DNA from: Filomicrobium insigne
GTDB lineage: Bacteria; Pseudomonadota; Alphaproteobacteria; Rhizobiales; Hyphomicrobiaceae
Assembly (NCBI RefSeq): GCF_900104305.1
Contig: NZ_FNJC01000004.1
Span: forward strand, 124,001-188,000
Length of the DNA: 64,000 nt
Direction of reading: 5' to 3'
Below are positions 26,992 through 35,840 of the stretch, in pieces (position 1 is the stretch's first letter; each line of letters opens with the position of its first letter). The notes beneath the pieces are model-generated. The model saw only the letters and a list, made by a program, of their open reading frames with translations, made no database searches and was not told the DNA's origin. The position numbers and the translations under genes were made by a program.

Positions 26992-27933
26992 TTAGCTGCG
27001 GGCTCCTGGTCCCCGTCGCGCAATCAATCCCTTGGACGGATTGTAGGCATAGATCGCGCAGGCAAGGAAGAGGATGGTGCAGCCGGCGACGACGTAAAAC
27101 GACGTTGGATCCAATTGGCCGTAGAAGGCGAAGCGGATGAGCTCGACTGCATGGGTGAAGGGGTTGAAGCGGCAGATCTCGTAAAGCAGCGGGCTCGATT
27201 CTCGGATGCGCCACAGCGGATAGAGTGCGGATGAGGCGAAGAACATCGGGAAGATGACGAAGTTCATCACGCCTGCGAAGTTTTCAAGCTGACGTATGAC
27301 CGACGACAGGAACAGTCCGAAAGCTCCGAGCATCAGTCCAGACAAAATGATGGCTGGGAGGACTGTGATGTATCCATTGTACGGAGCGGGTATCTCGAAG
27401 CCGACGAATTGGCCGCCGATCGTGAGGCCGACTGGCAGTGCTGCGGCATCCGGTTGAATCTCCCAAAAATAGGCGATTGCGAGGAAGGTATAGACCTGCA
27501 GCAGGGCGACGGAAACGCCGCCGATCAGCTTAGAGAAAAGCAGGAACCAACGCGGGTATGGGCTTACGAGAAGGGTGCGCATCGCGCCTGTCTCGCGGTC
27601 GTAGACCATCGACAGAGATGACTGCATAGCATTGAACAACAAAATCATCCCAAGCAGTCCTGGCGCAACATACGTCTCGTAGAGTACGTACGTCTGATAG
27701 GGCGGGATAATCGAGACGCCGAGTACTTGGCGAAAGCCAGCAGCGAAGATGAAGAGCCAAACGAGCGGGCGCACCAACGCGGAAAGAAATCGCTCGCGTT
27801 GGTGGAGGAAGCGGAGAACTTCCCGCCAGACGATCCCACGGAAGCAAGCGAAAAATCCGCTGAATGTGAGATGTGATGGCATTGGTTTATGCGGGACCGA
27901 TGCTGAGGTTTCGGCCATGGTGTCTATGCTCAT
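26992..27933 (-). CDS. lutF: ABC transporter permease of the PQQ-associated/lut-like system
   Basis: A 313-residue ABC-2 type permease with about six membrane segments (VRPLVWLFIFAAGF near 70, VALLQVYTFLAIAYFW, AIILSGLMLGAFGLFL, VVAGCTILFLACAIYAY at the end). It matches the permease family genetically linked to PQQ-dependent alcohol dehydrogenases and resembles LutF of the lanthanide-transport cluster. The 4-bp overlap with the ATPase gene indicates one complex. ABC-2 permeases usually export, but the Lut transporter is described as moving lanthanides into the cytoplasm, so direction is open. The symbol is assigned by context. Confidence 0.85.
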   Translation of the reverse strand: MSIDTMAETSASVPHKPMPSHLTFSGFFACFRGIVWREVLRFLHQRERFLSALVRPLVWLFIFAAGFRQVLGVSIIPPYQTYVLYETYVAPGLLGMILLFNAMQSSLSMVYDRETGAMRTLLVSPYPRWFLLFSKLIGGVSVALLQVYTFLAIAYFWEIQPDAAALPVGLTIGGQFVGFEIPAPYNGYITVLPAIILSGLMLGAFGLFLSSVIRQLENFAGVMNFVIFPMFFASSALYPLWRIRESSPLLYEICRFNPFTHAVELIRFAFYGQLDPTSFYVVAGCTILFLACAIYAYNPSKGLIARRGPGARS

Positions 27934-28727
27934 GCCGCCTCCGCACGCGTTGTTTCGGTTAGGTTCCGGAATGCGGATGCCGGATCGTTCGCCTGACCTG
28001 CCTCAAGGAGGCCGGGAACCGAGCCGGAGTAGAGAACCCGGCCTTTGTGCATAACTATAATTTTGTCGGTCTTGTCGATCTCATCAATGAGGTGCGTGGC
28101 CCAGAGCACGCCGATGCCGTGTTCATTGACTAGGCGGCGTACGATGCTGATCACGCTCTGGCGGGAGTCAATATCCAGACCGACTGTGGGCTCGTCTAGT
28201 AGCAGAAGGCCCGGATCATGCAGCATGGAGCGTGCAATTTCGACACGGCGGGCTTGACCGCCGGAAAGGTTGCGCACCTTTTCCTTGGCGCGTTCATCGA
28301 GACCTACCGTTTTCAAAGCCTCATGAGCGCGTCGTTTGCTTTCGCGCCGGCCAAAACCATGTAACGCAGCGTGGTAAGTCAGGTTCTGTAAGAGGGTCAG
28401 GTCGGAATCGAGAGTGCGGCTCTGAAAGACGACGCCGAGACGCTGCAAAGCCGCGCTGGGCCGCCGCCGGACATCATTTCCTAGAATGTGGATCTCTCCC
28501 GACGTGTTGTCGTAAAGGCGGGTGATCAGGGAAAACAGCGTCGATTTGCCGGCGCCATTGAGGCCGAGCAGGATCGTGAAGCTTCCTGGCGCAACGTCTA
28601 GGGAGACGTCGTTGAGTGCACGCGTATCGCCGAAACTATGCGATACGTTGCGCACGCGCAGCGCCTCGCCTGTGCTGGAAGATCCTTTCTGGGATGTCAG
28701 AGCGTCAACCATTTTGCGGCGCAGCAT
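27930..28727 (-). CDS. lutE: ABC transporter ATPase of the PQQ-associated/lut-like system
   Basis: A 265-residue ATP-binding subunit. The Walker A is GLNGAGKSTLF (about residues 55-65), the signature LSGGQARRVEIA, the Walker B LLLLDEPTVGLD, and the switch His lies in LWATHLIDE. It powers the permease encoded immediately downstream (4-bp overlap). Sequence and gene order fit the PQQ-linked ABC ATPase family and LutE of Methylorubrum. A methionine at residue 6 is an alternative start. The symbol is an inference from the operon. Confidence 0.88.
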   Translation of the reverse strand: MLRRKMVDALTSQKGSSSTGEALRVRNVSHSFGDTRALNDVSLDVAPGSFTILLGLNGAGKSTLFSLITRLYDNTSGEIHILGNDVRRRPSAALQRLGVVFQSRTLDSDLTLLQNLTYHAALHGFGRRESKRRAHEALKTVGLDERAKEKVRNLSGGQARRVEIARSMLHDPGLLLLDEPTVGLDIDSRQSVISIVRRLVNEHGIGVLWATHLIDEIDKTDKIIVMHKGRVLYSGSVPGLLEAGQANDPASAFRNLTETTRAEAA

Positions 28728-28910
28728 TGTTGATCATCACTATTCCTCGGTGACTGTCGGCATAACTGGGAGTCTTTGCTCCCTGTACTCACGTCTTTAC
28801 GGTTCGGCAATTCAAACCCGGTGAGTTCTAGACGCAGACTTTTCCGTTTTGTCCAATTCCTTTTGGGAAATTTCCCCCTTTCGAAAATGATGAGGGGGAA
28901 ATTTCTAACA

Positions 28911-29894
28911 TCAATGATTGGCTACTACGACGCCCCACGGATAACGCCCGACCGTTATCGATTTAATCACGCGAAGCTTTTGCACGTCGATAACCGACAC
29001 ATCGTTTGACGTGCCATTGGTCGTGAACAAAAGTTTTTCATCCGGAGTAAGAGCGAGGTTCCAGACGCGCTGGCCAACGAGCAAATATTTTTCGACTTCG
29101 TAGGTTTGGGCATTGATGACGGCGACGCGATTTGATGGACCCAATGCGACAAATGCCAGTTTTCCGTCTTTTGTGAAGCGAATTCCAACAGGTTGAATCG
29201 CGTCGTCATTAATTCCAGGTATCTCGAAAGTGATCTTGTGGACGGCTTCTTTTTTCGCAGGGTCGATAACCGTAACGGTGCCGCCGATTTCTGCGGAAAC
29301 CCAAAGTTGCTTGCCGTCAGAAGTGAACTGCGCGACTCGAGGCCGGTTGTCGACGAGGATATTGGCGACGATTTCATGCGTCTTGGTGTCGATGAAATGC
29401 GCCATGTTGGTCGTTTCTGACGTATTCACGACGATCTTGCCATCGGGGCTCACGGCCATGCCTTCCGGTTCCACGCCTACGGGGATCTCGGCAAGAATTT
29501 TATCGGTATCGATGTCGACCACGGTGACGAGGTTATCGTCCTCGTTGGCGATGTAGAGCGGGTTGCCGGATGGATGCAAATCGAACAACTCGGGGTCCGG
29601 ACCGGACGGAAGGTTTTTGATGAACTCGTAGGTGTTGGCGTCATAGACCTCGATGCGATGGTCATCACTTGTGCAGATCAGAAGCCACGTATCGTTCTTC
29701 GCGAGTATGATGCCGCGGGGACGCTGACCGACCTTGATCTCATGGATCACTTTTAACGTTTCGCTGTCTATTACGGAGACCGTGTTGTCCTTTTCGTTGC
29801 TGACAAACACTTTGTAGGCGGCGGCAGGGAAAGGTGCCAAGACCAAAGCGGCGAGCACCGTGAGGCTTGCGATGATGGATCTATGCTGTCTCAC
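28911..29894 (-). CDS. PQQ-associated beta-propeller protein, LutD-like
   Basis: A 327-residue exported protein with a signal peptide (LTVLAALVLAPFPAAAYK). It is built of YVTN-type repeats, for example VSNEKDNTVSVIDSETLKVI and FTTNGTSNDVSVIDVQKL, giving a seven-bladed propeller. It belongs to the propeller family linked to PQQ-dependent dehydrogenases and ABC transporters, and a protein of this type is part of the lut cluster. It lies between the binding protein and the ATPase in one leftward operon. The biochemical role is unknown. It is a paralogue of the propeller at 17208-18266. Confidence 0.88.
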   Translation of the reverse strand: MRQHRSIIASLTVLAALVLAPFPAAAYKVFVSNEKDNTVSVIDSETLKVIHEIKVGQRPRGIILAKNDTWLLICTSDDHRIEVYDANTYEFIKNLPSGPDPELFDLHPSGNPLYIANEDDNLVTVVDIDTDKILAEIPVGVEPEGMAVSPDGKIVVNTSETTNMAHFIDTKTHEIVANILVDNRPRVAQFTSDGKQLWVSAEIGGTVTVIDPAKKEAVHKITFEIPGINDDAIQPVGIRFTKDGKLAFVALGPSNRVAVINAQTYEVEKYLLVGQRVWNLALTPDEKLLFTTNGTSNDVSVIDVQKLRVIKSITVGRYPWGVVVANH

Positions 29895-29961
29895 TGACGA
29901 TTCCTGTCGTTTCCTGATTTCAGTTTTGGCTTGTTGACGTGGACATGGCTGCTTCCACGAT

Positions 29962-31263
29962 TCAGCGGTTGGTGAATGCCGTACACTTTGTTTCCGGACG
30001 ATCGATGCCGAGCGTGTCGAGTTCTGTCACCTGATGGAGAAACCCGGGCTGCGGGGATACGGATACATGAATTTTATCCGTGGCGACGAATAACGGTTGC
30101 CGTAGCTGAGCGTTCCAAGGGCGGTAAGTGAGCTTTTGGCCCTTGAATGCCGCGAGTTCGAACCGGTCAGAAAGCATGTAGCCAATCAATGTTTTGGGGT
30201 TGCCGGTGTTTGTGCGCGTGGCGGCTTCGCCGATGGACCGTACGGCCATCCAGGCGGCGTAATCTAGCGGGCGCATAACGCGACCTGACTTACGCTGGAA
30301 GCGATTTTGAAATTGCGTTGCGCCCCAAAGTTCCGACGCGGGATGCCAAGAGGTCGGATAGAGACCTTGTGTTCCTGCTACGGGGCGGGCGATCCAGGTT
30401 CGATATGGGAAATAGTCCCCAAACTGTTTGCTCTCATCAGCAACGATAAGGACGTCGTAGTCGGGAAGATCCTGTGTGAAGGAAGGGATCTGTTGCTGAA
30501 CCTGTTCGTAGCCGCCGTCGGCGCGGCGACTCCCGGCTTCATACTTGAACGTTCGGTCTTCGAGAATTTTGAGACCGAAGCGTTTGGCAGAATGACGAAT
30601 TGAAGCGGCGAACAACTGGTCGTTGGGCTGTGGTCCGGAAATCAAAACGAGATTACGCCAGCGTTTCCACGCTAAGTATTGAATGAGCGCGTCCGTCAGC
30701 ATGGCCCGCGAAGGTGCTGTATGTTTGACGTTGAGGCGGCAGTCCTCCTGGCGCAACCGATCATCAGTCGCGCCCGCGTTGAAGATGACCGCGTTGTAAT
30801 TTTTCAACGCATCTGAGAGCGCCAGCAGGGTGTCTGGTGTGACATCGACGACGAAGAAGCCGAGACCCTGCTCGGCTTTCTGCGTAGCAATCTTGATCAG
30901 CTCATCCCGCGTGGTTGCGGGATTCTCTTCCATGCGAAAACTCTGCTTGAGGAAACGGCCGGTTGTGTTGTTGTCGTCAACGGCCAGCTGGGCTCCGGCT
31001 ATCCCGTCATCATCGGGTCGGAAATCCAGCAGTGATAGCGGTGGGAGCCGATCCCGCTTTTCGCGCAGATAGGCAATCGGAATTTCGATTACGCCATCTT
31101 GTTTAGAGTCGGATTTATTCTGATTTTGTGTAGGTGCTTCTTGAGAGAATACAGGTTTTGAATTGAACGTTGAGCTCATAATCGCAACGGCAACTGCACA
31201 AAGGAAAATGGGTAAGGATTTCCGTCGGCCTGTTACAATGTTGCGATTAAGCAAATTGCTCAT
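29962..31263 (-). CDS. lutA: ABC transporter substrate-binding protein, LutA-like
   Basis: A 433-residue protein with a signal peptide (LPIFLCAVAVAIMSSTFNSK) and a branched-chain-amino-acid-type binding fold (DALKNYNAVIFNAGATDDRL, VLISGPQPNDQLFAASIRHSA). It matches the binding-protein family linked to PQQ-dependent alcohol dehydrogenases. In Methylorubrum the equivalent LutA is needed for lanthanide-dependent growth. It is the first gene of the leftward operon, with a good GGGAGGAG ribosome site. Whether it binds a free lanthanide or a complex is unknown. The symbol is a family and context inference. Confidence 0.85.
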   Translation of the reverse strand: MSNLLNRNIVTGRRKSLPIFLCAVAVAIMSSTFNSKPVFSQEAPTQNQNKSDSKQDGVIEIPIAYLREKRDRLPPLSLLDFRPDDDGIAGAQLAVDDNNTTGRFLKQSFRMEENPATTRDELIKIATQKAEQGLGFFVVDVTPDTLLALSDALKNYNAVIFNAGATDDRLRQEDCRLNVKHTAPSRAMLTDALIQYLAWKRWRNLVLISGPQPNDQLFAASIRHSAKRFGLKILEDRTFKYEAGSRRADGGYEQVQQQIPSFTQDLPDYDVLIVADESKQFGDYFPYRTWIARPVAGTQGLYPTSWHPASELWGATQFQNRFQRKSGRVMRPLDYAAWMAVRSIGEAATRTNTGNPKTLIGYMLSDRFELAAFKGQKLTYRPWNAQLRQPLFVATDKIHVSVSPQPGFLHQVTELDTLGIDRPETKCTAFTNR

Positions 31264-31615
31264 GAGAACTCCTCCCGAAATTCTTTTCTTGTCGCGATCA
31301 TTTTAGGGTGTTCGCAACGCATGCCGGAAGAGCGTAGCTGCTTGAGCTCGTTCTTGCACCTCTCCAGCCAATCGTATTTTTCTTTAGCGGCTCGATAAGC
31401 TTAGCCTATCGAGGATACGGCTTTTCGTAACATAGTTACGCTTCCATCTAAGGCAAGGCGACGAAAATACAGCGTTCACGCATATGTGAGGGTTGTGGTA
31501 GGCGGGTGGGGTGTGCATGCGTACCCAGATCTGCGAGCAAACATTGTGCAGTTTATTTACCAGAGGCGCTTGGTAAAGAATAGTCAGTGAACGATGCGTC
31601 CCGAGGGGTAAGGAA
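31264..31615. other. Divergent region between the lut-like operon and the ABC-methylofuran operon
   Basis: About 352 bp with two outward-facing genes, so it must hold both promoters. No gene was seen. There is no obvious long dyad by eye. Confidence 0.45.
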
Positions 31616-32137
31616 ATGATCCTGCGTACGGTTGCAATTTATCTAATGCTCATTGGGTTTGCGCAGGCAAGTTTTGCATCCGGCGCGACCAAAACCGCGA
31701 TCTTCCCCTTTGAAATGGTCATCGAACAACAGATGGGCGGCGTTGGCTTGCCCCCGGTACCCAACGAGGCGGAGCGGGCACGGCTTGAGCTCATTACGGA
31801 CGAACTCAAGCGTTTGCTGAAGGAAACGGGTAAGTATGAACCTCTGGACCTTAGCTCTGTGAATAGCGATATCGAGGAACAGACACCTTTCAATAGATGC
31901 GATGGCTGCGAAGTCGAGGTTGCAAAGAAGGCTGGTGCAGAATTGTCGGTGCTGGGTGTGGTGCACGAGGCGACCGCTGTGTTGCTGAATGTGAGCATTT
32001 TCGTCCGCAATGTCGACGACGGGACTTTGCGGAACTCGATGGCGGTCAGTATTCACGAAAATGACGACAAGGGCTGGCTCCGCGCTGTCCGGTGGCTGGT
32101 GAAAAATCGACTGTCAGATCAGGAGCCGCAGAAATGA
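31616..32137 (+). CDS. Exported DUF3280/DUF2380-type protein
   Basis: A 173-residue protein with a signal peptide (VAIYLMLIGFAQASFASG). The mature start KTAIFPFEMVIEQQMGG and the later AGAELSVLGVVHEATAVLLNVSIFVR fit the DUF3280 family of small exported proteins with a fold like those that bind nucleotides or lipoprotein partners. There is a cysteine pair in NRCDGCEVE. The function is unknown. Its stop overlaps the start of the binding-protein gene (ATGA), tying it to the ABC importer. It opens a rightward operon that continues to 39021. Confidence 0.72.
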   Translation: MILRTVAIYLMLIGFAQASFASGATKTAIFPFEMVIEQQMGGVGLPPVPNEAERARLELITDELKRLLKETGKYEPLDLSSVNSDIEEQTPFNRCDGCEVEVAKKAGAELSVLGVVHEATAVLLNVSIFVRNVDDGTLRNSMAVSIHENDDKGWLRAVRWLVKNRLSDQEPQK

Positions 32138-33111
32138 TTGATCGAAGACAGCTGATGATAGGGGCCGCGGCGGTGACCGTTGTCGGTGTGCCTGCGCTTC
32201 CGGCTGCGGCATCCGGTCGATTGAAAATTGGATCCCTGAAATTTGGTTCGCTGAGCTGGCTGTTGGAGACAATCAAGCGCCGTGGTCTCGACAAAGCGAA
32301 TGGCCTAGAAATGTCGGTGCTGGACCTTGCGGGGACTGGTGCCGCTCGCATTGCCTTGCTCTCGGGTGAAACGGACGTCGTCGTCAGTGATTGGCCATGG
32401 GCGATGCGGCAGCGCTCTGGGGGCGCGCCGCTCAAATTTGCGCCCTACTCCTCGGCGTTGGGGGCCGTAATGGTAGGTGCCGATAGCGGCATCAAGTCGA
32501 TTGCGGATCTCAAGGGCAAGCGGTTGGGTGTTGCTGGCACGGCGATCGACAAGAGCTGGATTTTGTTGCGTGCTTATTCTCACAAAACGTTGGGCGAAGA
32601 TATTGCGCAGTTTGCAGAGCCGGTCTTTGGAGCCCCCCCTCTGATTACTGAACAAATGCGTCAGGGCCGGGTCGACGCGGCCTTAAACTTCTGGACGTTC
32701 TCGGCACGTCTCGAAGGTGAGGGGTATAAAGAACTCATCACGATGGCAGACATCCTGCGCGGGCTCGGTATTGATCCGCCGCCACCACTTGTCGGTTTCG
32801 TATGGAGCGAGGAGACGACTGCTGGAAAGGATGCTGAACTCGCAGCCTTCCTCAAGGTCGTCGAGGAAGGAAATCGCATTCTTGCGACCTCCGATGAGGA
32901 TTGGGAGCCGCTTAAGCCTTTGATGCGTATTTCAAGCCAGGGTGAGTTTGAAGCTTTGCGCAAATCTTATCGAGACGGCATCCCGCAGCCATGGTCTTCA
33001 GAAGCAACGAGATCTGCTGATAAGCTGCTGAAATTGCTTCTTGAATACGGTGAAGGTACGCTTGTAGGAAGCGATACGAAATTCGACGCGAAGCTGTTCT
33101 ATGGTGCTTGA
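32134..33111 (+). CDS. ABC importer substrate-binding protein (SsuA/THI5/nitrate type)
   Basis: About 325 residues with a Tat-type leader (IDRRQLMIGAAAVTVVG). The mature part starts LKIGSLKFGSLSWLLETIKRR and has the two-lobed fold of binding proteins for sulfonates, nitrate or thiamine precursors (LSGETDVVVSDWPWAMRQRSG; DLKGKRLGVAGTAIDKSW). The ligand is not predictable. It overlaps the genes on both sides, and the permease and ATPase follow. The location at the head of the methylofuran operon suggests import of a C1-cofactor precursor or a related small molecule, which is inference. Confidence 0.82.
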   Translation: MIDRRQLMIGAAAVTVVGVPALPAAASGRLKIGSLKFGSLSWLLETIKRRGLDKANGLEMSVLDLAGTGAARIALLSGETDVVVSDWPWAMRQRSGGAPLKFAPYSSALGAVMVGADSGIKSIADLKGKRLGVAGTAIDKSWILLRAYSHKTLGEDIAQFAEPVFGAPPLITEQMRQGRVDAALNFWTFSARLEGEGYKELITMADILRGLGIDPPPPLVGFVWSEETTAGKDAELAAFLKVVEEGNRILATSDEDWEPLKPLMRISSQGEFEALRKSYRDGIPQPWSSEATRSADKLLKLLLEYGEGTLVGSDTKFDAKLFYGA

Positions 33112-33907
33112 CGCTGGAACTACAAAAGCTGGACGTGTGGGCCGCGGTATCGTCGGTTCGGTGTTGTCTGGGCGCTTTGGGTGGTCGCTTGGCTCGTTCT
33201 TGGTTCTGTTGGCGGTCTGGTTTGTGGCGGCCGCTTTCGCGAACAGTCGAGTCTTTCCAGGCCCGCTAGATGTCGCGCATACGCTTGTGCGGGAACTGGC
33301 CAGCGGAGAGCTGGCCTACCACGTCGGTGTAACGCTGGCGCGCGTCGCCGTATCGTTCGTGCTTGCCATGTTTATCGGATGTTCGATTGGCATCGCGCTT
33401 GGGCGGACAAAACGTGCCGATAGGTTTTTCGATACGTGGTTGATCTTTTTCCTAAACCTGCCGGCGTTGGTGACCATCATCCTTTGTTACGTCTGGTTTG
33501 GACTGACGGAGGTTGCGGCCATTCTTGCCGTTACGATCAACAAGATTCCGAACGTCGCCGTAACGGTGCGGGAGGGAGCGCGCTCCCTGTCGCGAGATCT
33601 TGAAGAGATGGCAGAGATTTATCGTTTCGGCTGGTGGAAGACGCTGCGTCACGTGACATTGCCGCAGCTCGCGCCGTTTTTTGCTGCCGCAGCACGAGGC
33701 GGCCTAGCGCTCGTGTGGAAGATCGTGCTTGTCGTTGAACTTCTCGGACGCCCGAACGGTGTTGGTCATCAGCTCAATATTGCTTTCCAGCTGTTTGATG
33801 TGTCGATGATCCTCGCCTACGCGATAGCGTTCATTATTGTCGTGCAGATTATTGAAATTGGGGTGCTGCAGCCGATCGAGGCGAGGGTCAATCAATGGCG
33901 CCGGTAG
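33101..33907 (+). CDS. ABC importer permease
   Basis: A 268-residue inner-membrane permease of the SsuC/TauC type with about six membrane segments (LGSFLVLLAVWFVAAAFA first, YAIAFIIVVQIIEIGVL last). The EAA-like coupling loop is EEMAEIYRFGWWKTLRHVTLPQ. It overlaps the binding-protein gene by 11 bp and the ATPase gene by 13 bp, so the three form one transporter. The substrate is unknown. Confidence 0.9.
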   Translation: MVLDAGTTKAGRVGRGIVGSVLSGRFGWSLGSFLVLLAVWFVAAAFANSRVFPGPLDVAHTLVRELASGELAYHVGVTLARVAVSFVLAMFIGCSIGIALGRTKRADRFFDTWLIFFLNLPALVTIILCYVWFGLTEVAAILAVTINKIPNVAVTVREGARSLSRDLEEMAEIYRFGWWKTLRHVTLPQLAPFFAAAARGGLALVWKIVLVVELLGRPNGVGHQLNIAFQLFDVSMILAYAIAFIIVVQIIEIGVLQPIEARVNQWRR

Positions 33908-34623
33908 ATCGTCCGCTAGAAGTCAACATTGTCGAGAAGGATTTTCCCGCGGTCGGACAACGCGCACGGTTACCCGTTCTGCGTAATATCAAGTTGAGCA
34001 TCGCACGTGGGTCTTTTGTCTCGATTACAGGGCCATCAGGGTGTGGCAAGTCCACGTTGCTCAATATTATCGCGGGCTTGGATAAGGACTTCACGGGTTC
34101 GGTGAATACCCAAGAAGGTGACCTGCGGCTGTCTTATATGTTCCAAACGCCGCGCCTTCTGCCGTGGCGCACCGTGGAGGAAAATATCCGCCTTGTTCTT
34201 CCAGACGGTGAGAGCCATGACCAGCGGGTGACTGAGCTTATCGACAGGGTCGGATTGAGCGATGCGGCCACAGCTTACCCCGAGCGGCTTTCAGTAGGGA
34301 TGCAGCGACGCGCTGCTTTGGCGCGGGCGTTTGTGCTGGAGCCCGATCTGCTCTTGATGGACGAACCGTTCGTTTCGCTTGACGATCCCACGGCAGAAGC
34401 CTTGCGCCAGCTTCTGATCGAGCTATGGTCGCGGCGGCCGACCACGGTTCTGTTCGTGACCCATGATCGCTTTGAAGCGGTGATGTTGGGTACGCGCTTA
34501 ATCCGGGTTGACGGCCGCCCGGCGACCGTGGTGCAGGATATCCCTGTTAATTTGACAGTGTCCGAGCGCCGTGATCGAGATTCCATACTGGCTGAGCGCG
34601 TGCGCGTGTTCCAGGATGCCTAA
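33895..34623 (+). CDS. ABC importer ATPase
   Basis: A 242-residue ATP-binding subunit of the SsuB/TauB type. The Walker A is GPSGCGKSTLL (about residues 47-57) and the Walker B LLLMDEPFVSLDD. The signature is LSVGMQRRAALA, where the usual second Gly-Gln is Gly-Met, still compatible with activity. The start overlaps the permease gene. Its stop is directly followed, with no spacer, by the ATG of mfnB, which links the importer to the methylofuran genes. Confidence 0.9.
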   Translation: MAPVDRPLEVNIVEKDFPAVGQRARLPVLRNIKLSIARGSFVSITGPSGCGKSTLLNIIAGLDKDFTGSVNTQEGDLRLSYMFQTPRLLPWRTVEENIRLVLPDGESHDQRVTELIDRVGLSDAATAYPERLSVGMQRRAALARAFVLEPDLLLMDEPFVSLDDPTAEALRQLLIELWSRRPTTVLFVTHDRFEAVMLGTRLIRVDGRPATVVQDIPVNLTVSERRDRDSILAERVRVFQDA

Positions 34624-35415
34624 ATGCAAATAATTCCTCCGAGGCGGGCGGCTGACTGCGGCCGCGTCTCGATGCTTGCAAGTGTTGTTGACGCACGCGA
34701 AGCGACCCTCTGCCTGGAGGGTGGTGTCGACGTTATCGACTGCAAGGACCCGTCACGGGGTGCTCTCGGGGCGGTGACACCTGAAGCCGCGCGCGCAATT
34801 GTTGAGACCGTTGGTGGCCGGGTGCCGGTTAGCGCCACTATCGGAGACCACCCTTGCGAAGTTGGTCCAATCGTCGAGGCCACGTTGCAGGCTGCAGCGA
34901 CTGGCGTGGACTACGTGAAGACTGGGTTTCTGCCCGGTGGGGATGCAGCAGAGGTCGTGCGTGCGCTTGGAGGGCTGCGGGGCGAAACCGGCAAAGCTCA
35001 GATCGTAGGCGTTCTATTTGCGGATGCCTCTCCGGATTTTGAGCTTGTGGCAGAGATGGCTGCGGCCGGTTTCGCAGGCGTCGTTCTTGATACCGCAAAT
35101 AAGTCTGATGGGGCGCTGCCTGATGTTCTCGCCGTCGATCAATTGGAGCATTTTGTTGAGATTGCGCGCGCACATGAGATGTTTTGTGGACTTGCAGGGA
35201 GCCTTCGTACGCGGCATATCCCGGCTTTAGTCCGGCTGGCTCCGGATCTCATTGGTTTTCGTGGGGCTTTGTGTCGCGAGAATGCGCGCACGGGCTCATT
35301 GGACTTGCGGGCAGTGGCGGAAATACGTGATGCCATTGCTAAAGCGGAAAAAATCGAGACTGATCTTATGATGAGTAAGGCTGAAGAACTGGCACGCGAG
35401 GAACGCGCCTCATGA
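34624..35415 (+). CDS. mfnB: (5-formylfuran-3-yl)methyl phosphate synthase, MfnB-like
   Basis: A 263-residue TIM-barrel protein of the MfnB family. MfnB makes the furan ring of methanofuran from two glyceraldehyde-3-phosphate molecules. The Schiff-base lysines expected for the family are visible: Lys41 in DVIDCKDPSRGALG and Lys160 in VVLDTANKSDGAL. Other family segments are VSATIGDH and YVKTGFLPG. The archaeal enzyme is about 235 residues; this one has short N- and C-terminal extensions. The ATG follows directly after the ABC ATPase stop and the end overlaps folB by 4 bp. It should supply methylofuran for the Fhc complex. Confidence 0.9.
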   Translation: MQIIPPRRAADCGRVSMLASVVDAREATLCLEGGVDVIDCKDPSRGALGAVTPEAARAIVETVGGRVPVSATIGDHPCEVGPIVEATLQAAATGVDYVKTGFLPGGDAAEVVRALGGLRGETGKAQIVGVLFADASPDFELVAEMAAAGFAGVVLDTANKSDGALPDVLAVDQLEHFVEIARAHEMFCGLAGSLRTRHIPALVRLAPDLIGFRGALCRENARTGSLDLRAVAEIRDAIAKAEKIETDLMMSKAEELAREERAS

Positions 35416-35828
35416 ACAAGACGACCGGGGCGGCTACGATTATGCAGATGAGTGAAACGGATCCCGTTCAGTGCGACCGCATATTCGTGCGAGATCTTGT
35501 GCTGGATTGTGAGCTTGGCGTCTATGCCGAGGAAAAAGGTATCACGCAGAAGGTCGGGTTTTCGATTGTTGCGGCGGTATCTCCGGACGTTGGCTCACGA
35601 ACCGACGAAATCGCGGAAGTGCCTTCGTATGATGATTTAACCAACGCTGTTAAATCCGTTATGGCAGAAGGCCACATTAATCTCGTTGAGACTATCGCTG
35701 AACGTATAGCGGCGCGTATTCTTGAGGATCGCCGTATTGTGTCCGTGCGCGTGCGCATCGAGAAGTTGGAGCGTGGTCCGGCAGCCGTCGGCGTTGAAAT
35801 CGTACGTCCGCGGGGATCATCCTGTTAG
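35412..35828 (+). CDS. folB: Dihydroneopterin aldolase family protein
   Basis: A 138-residue protein of the FolB type. FVRDLVLDCELGVYAEEKG and KVGFSIVAAV at the N-terminus and NLVETIAERIAARIL followed by VSVRVRIEKL are typical, with Glu in the usual catalytic region. FolB cleaves dihydroneopterin to the 6-hydroxymethyl pterin, a precursor shared by folate and H4MPT. Placement in the H4MPT/methylofuran operon suggests it serves pterin supply for H4MPT. The first ~20 residues are poorly conserved, and the methionine of MSETDPVQCD is an alternative start. Confidence 0.88.
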   Translation: MNKTTGAATIMQMSETDPVQCDRIFVRDLVLDCELGVYAEEKGITQKVGFSIVAAVSPDVGSRTDEIAEVPSYDDLTNAVKSVMAEGHINLVETIAERIAARILEDRRIVSVRVRIEKLERGPAAVGVEIVRPRGSSC

Positions 35829-35840
35829 AGTAGTTCGCGG

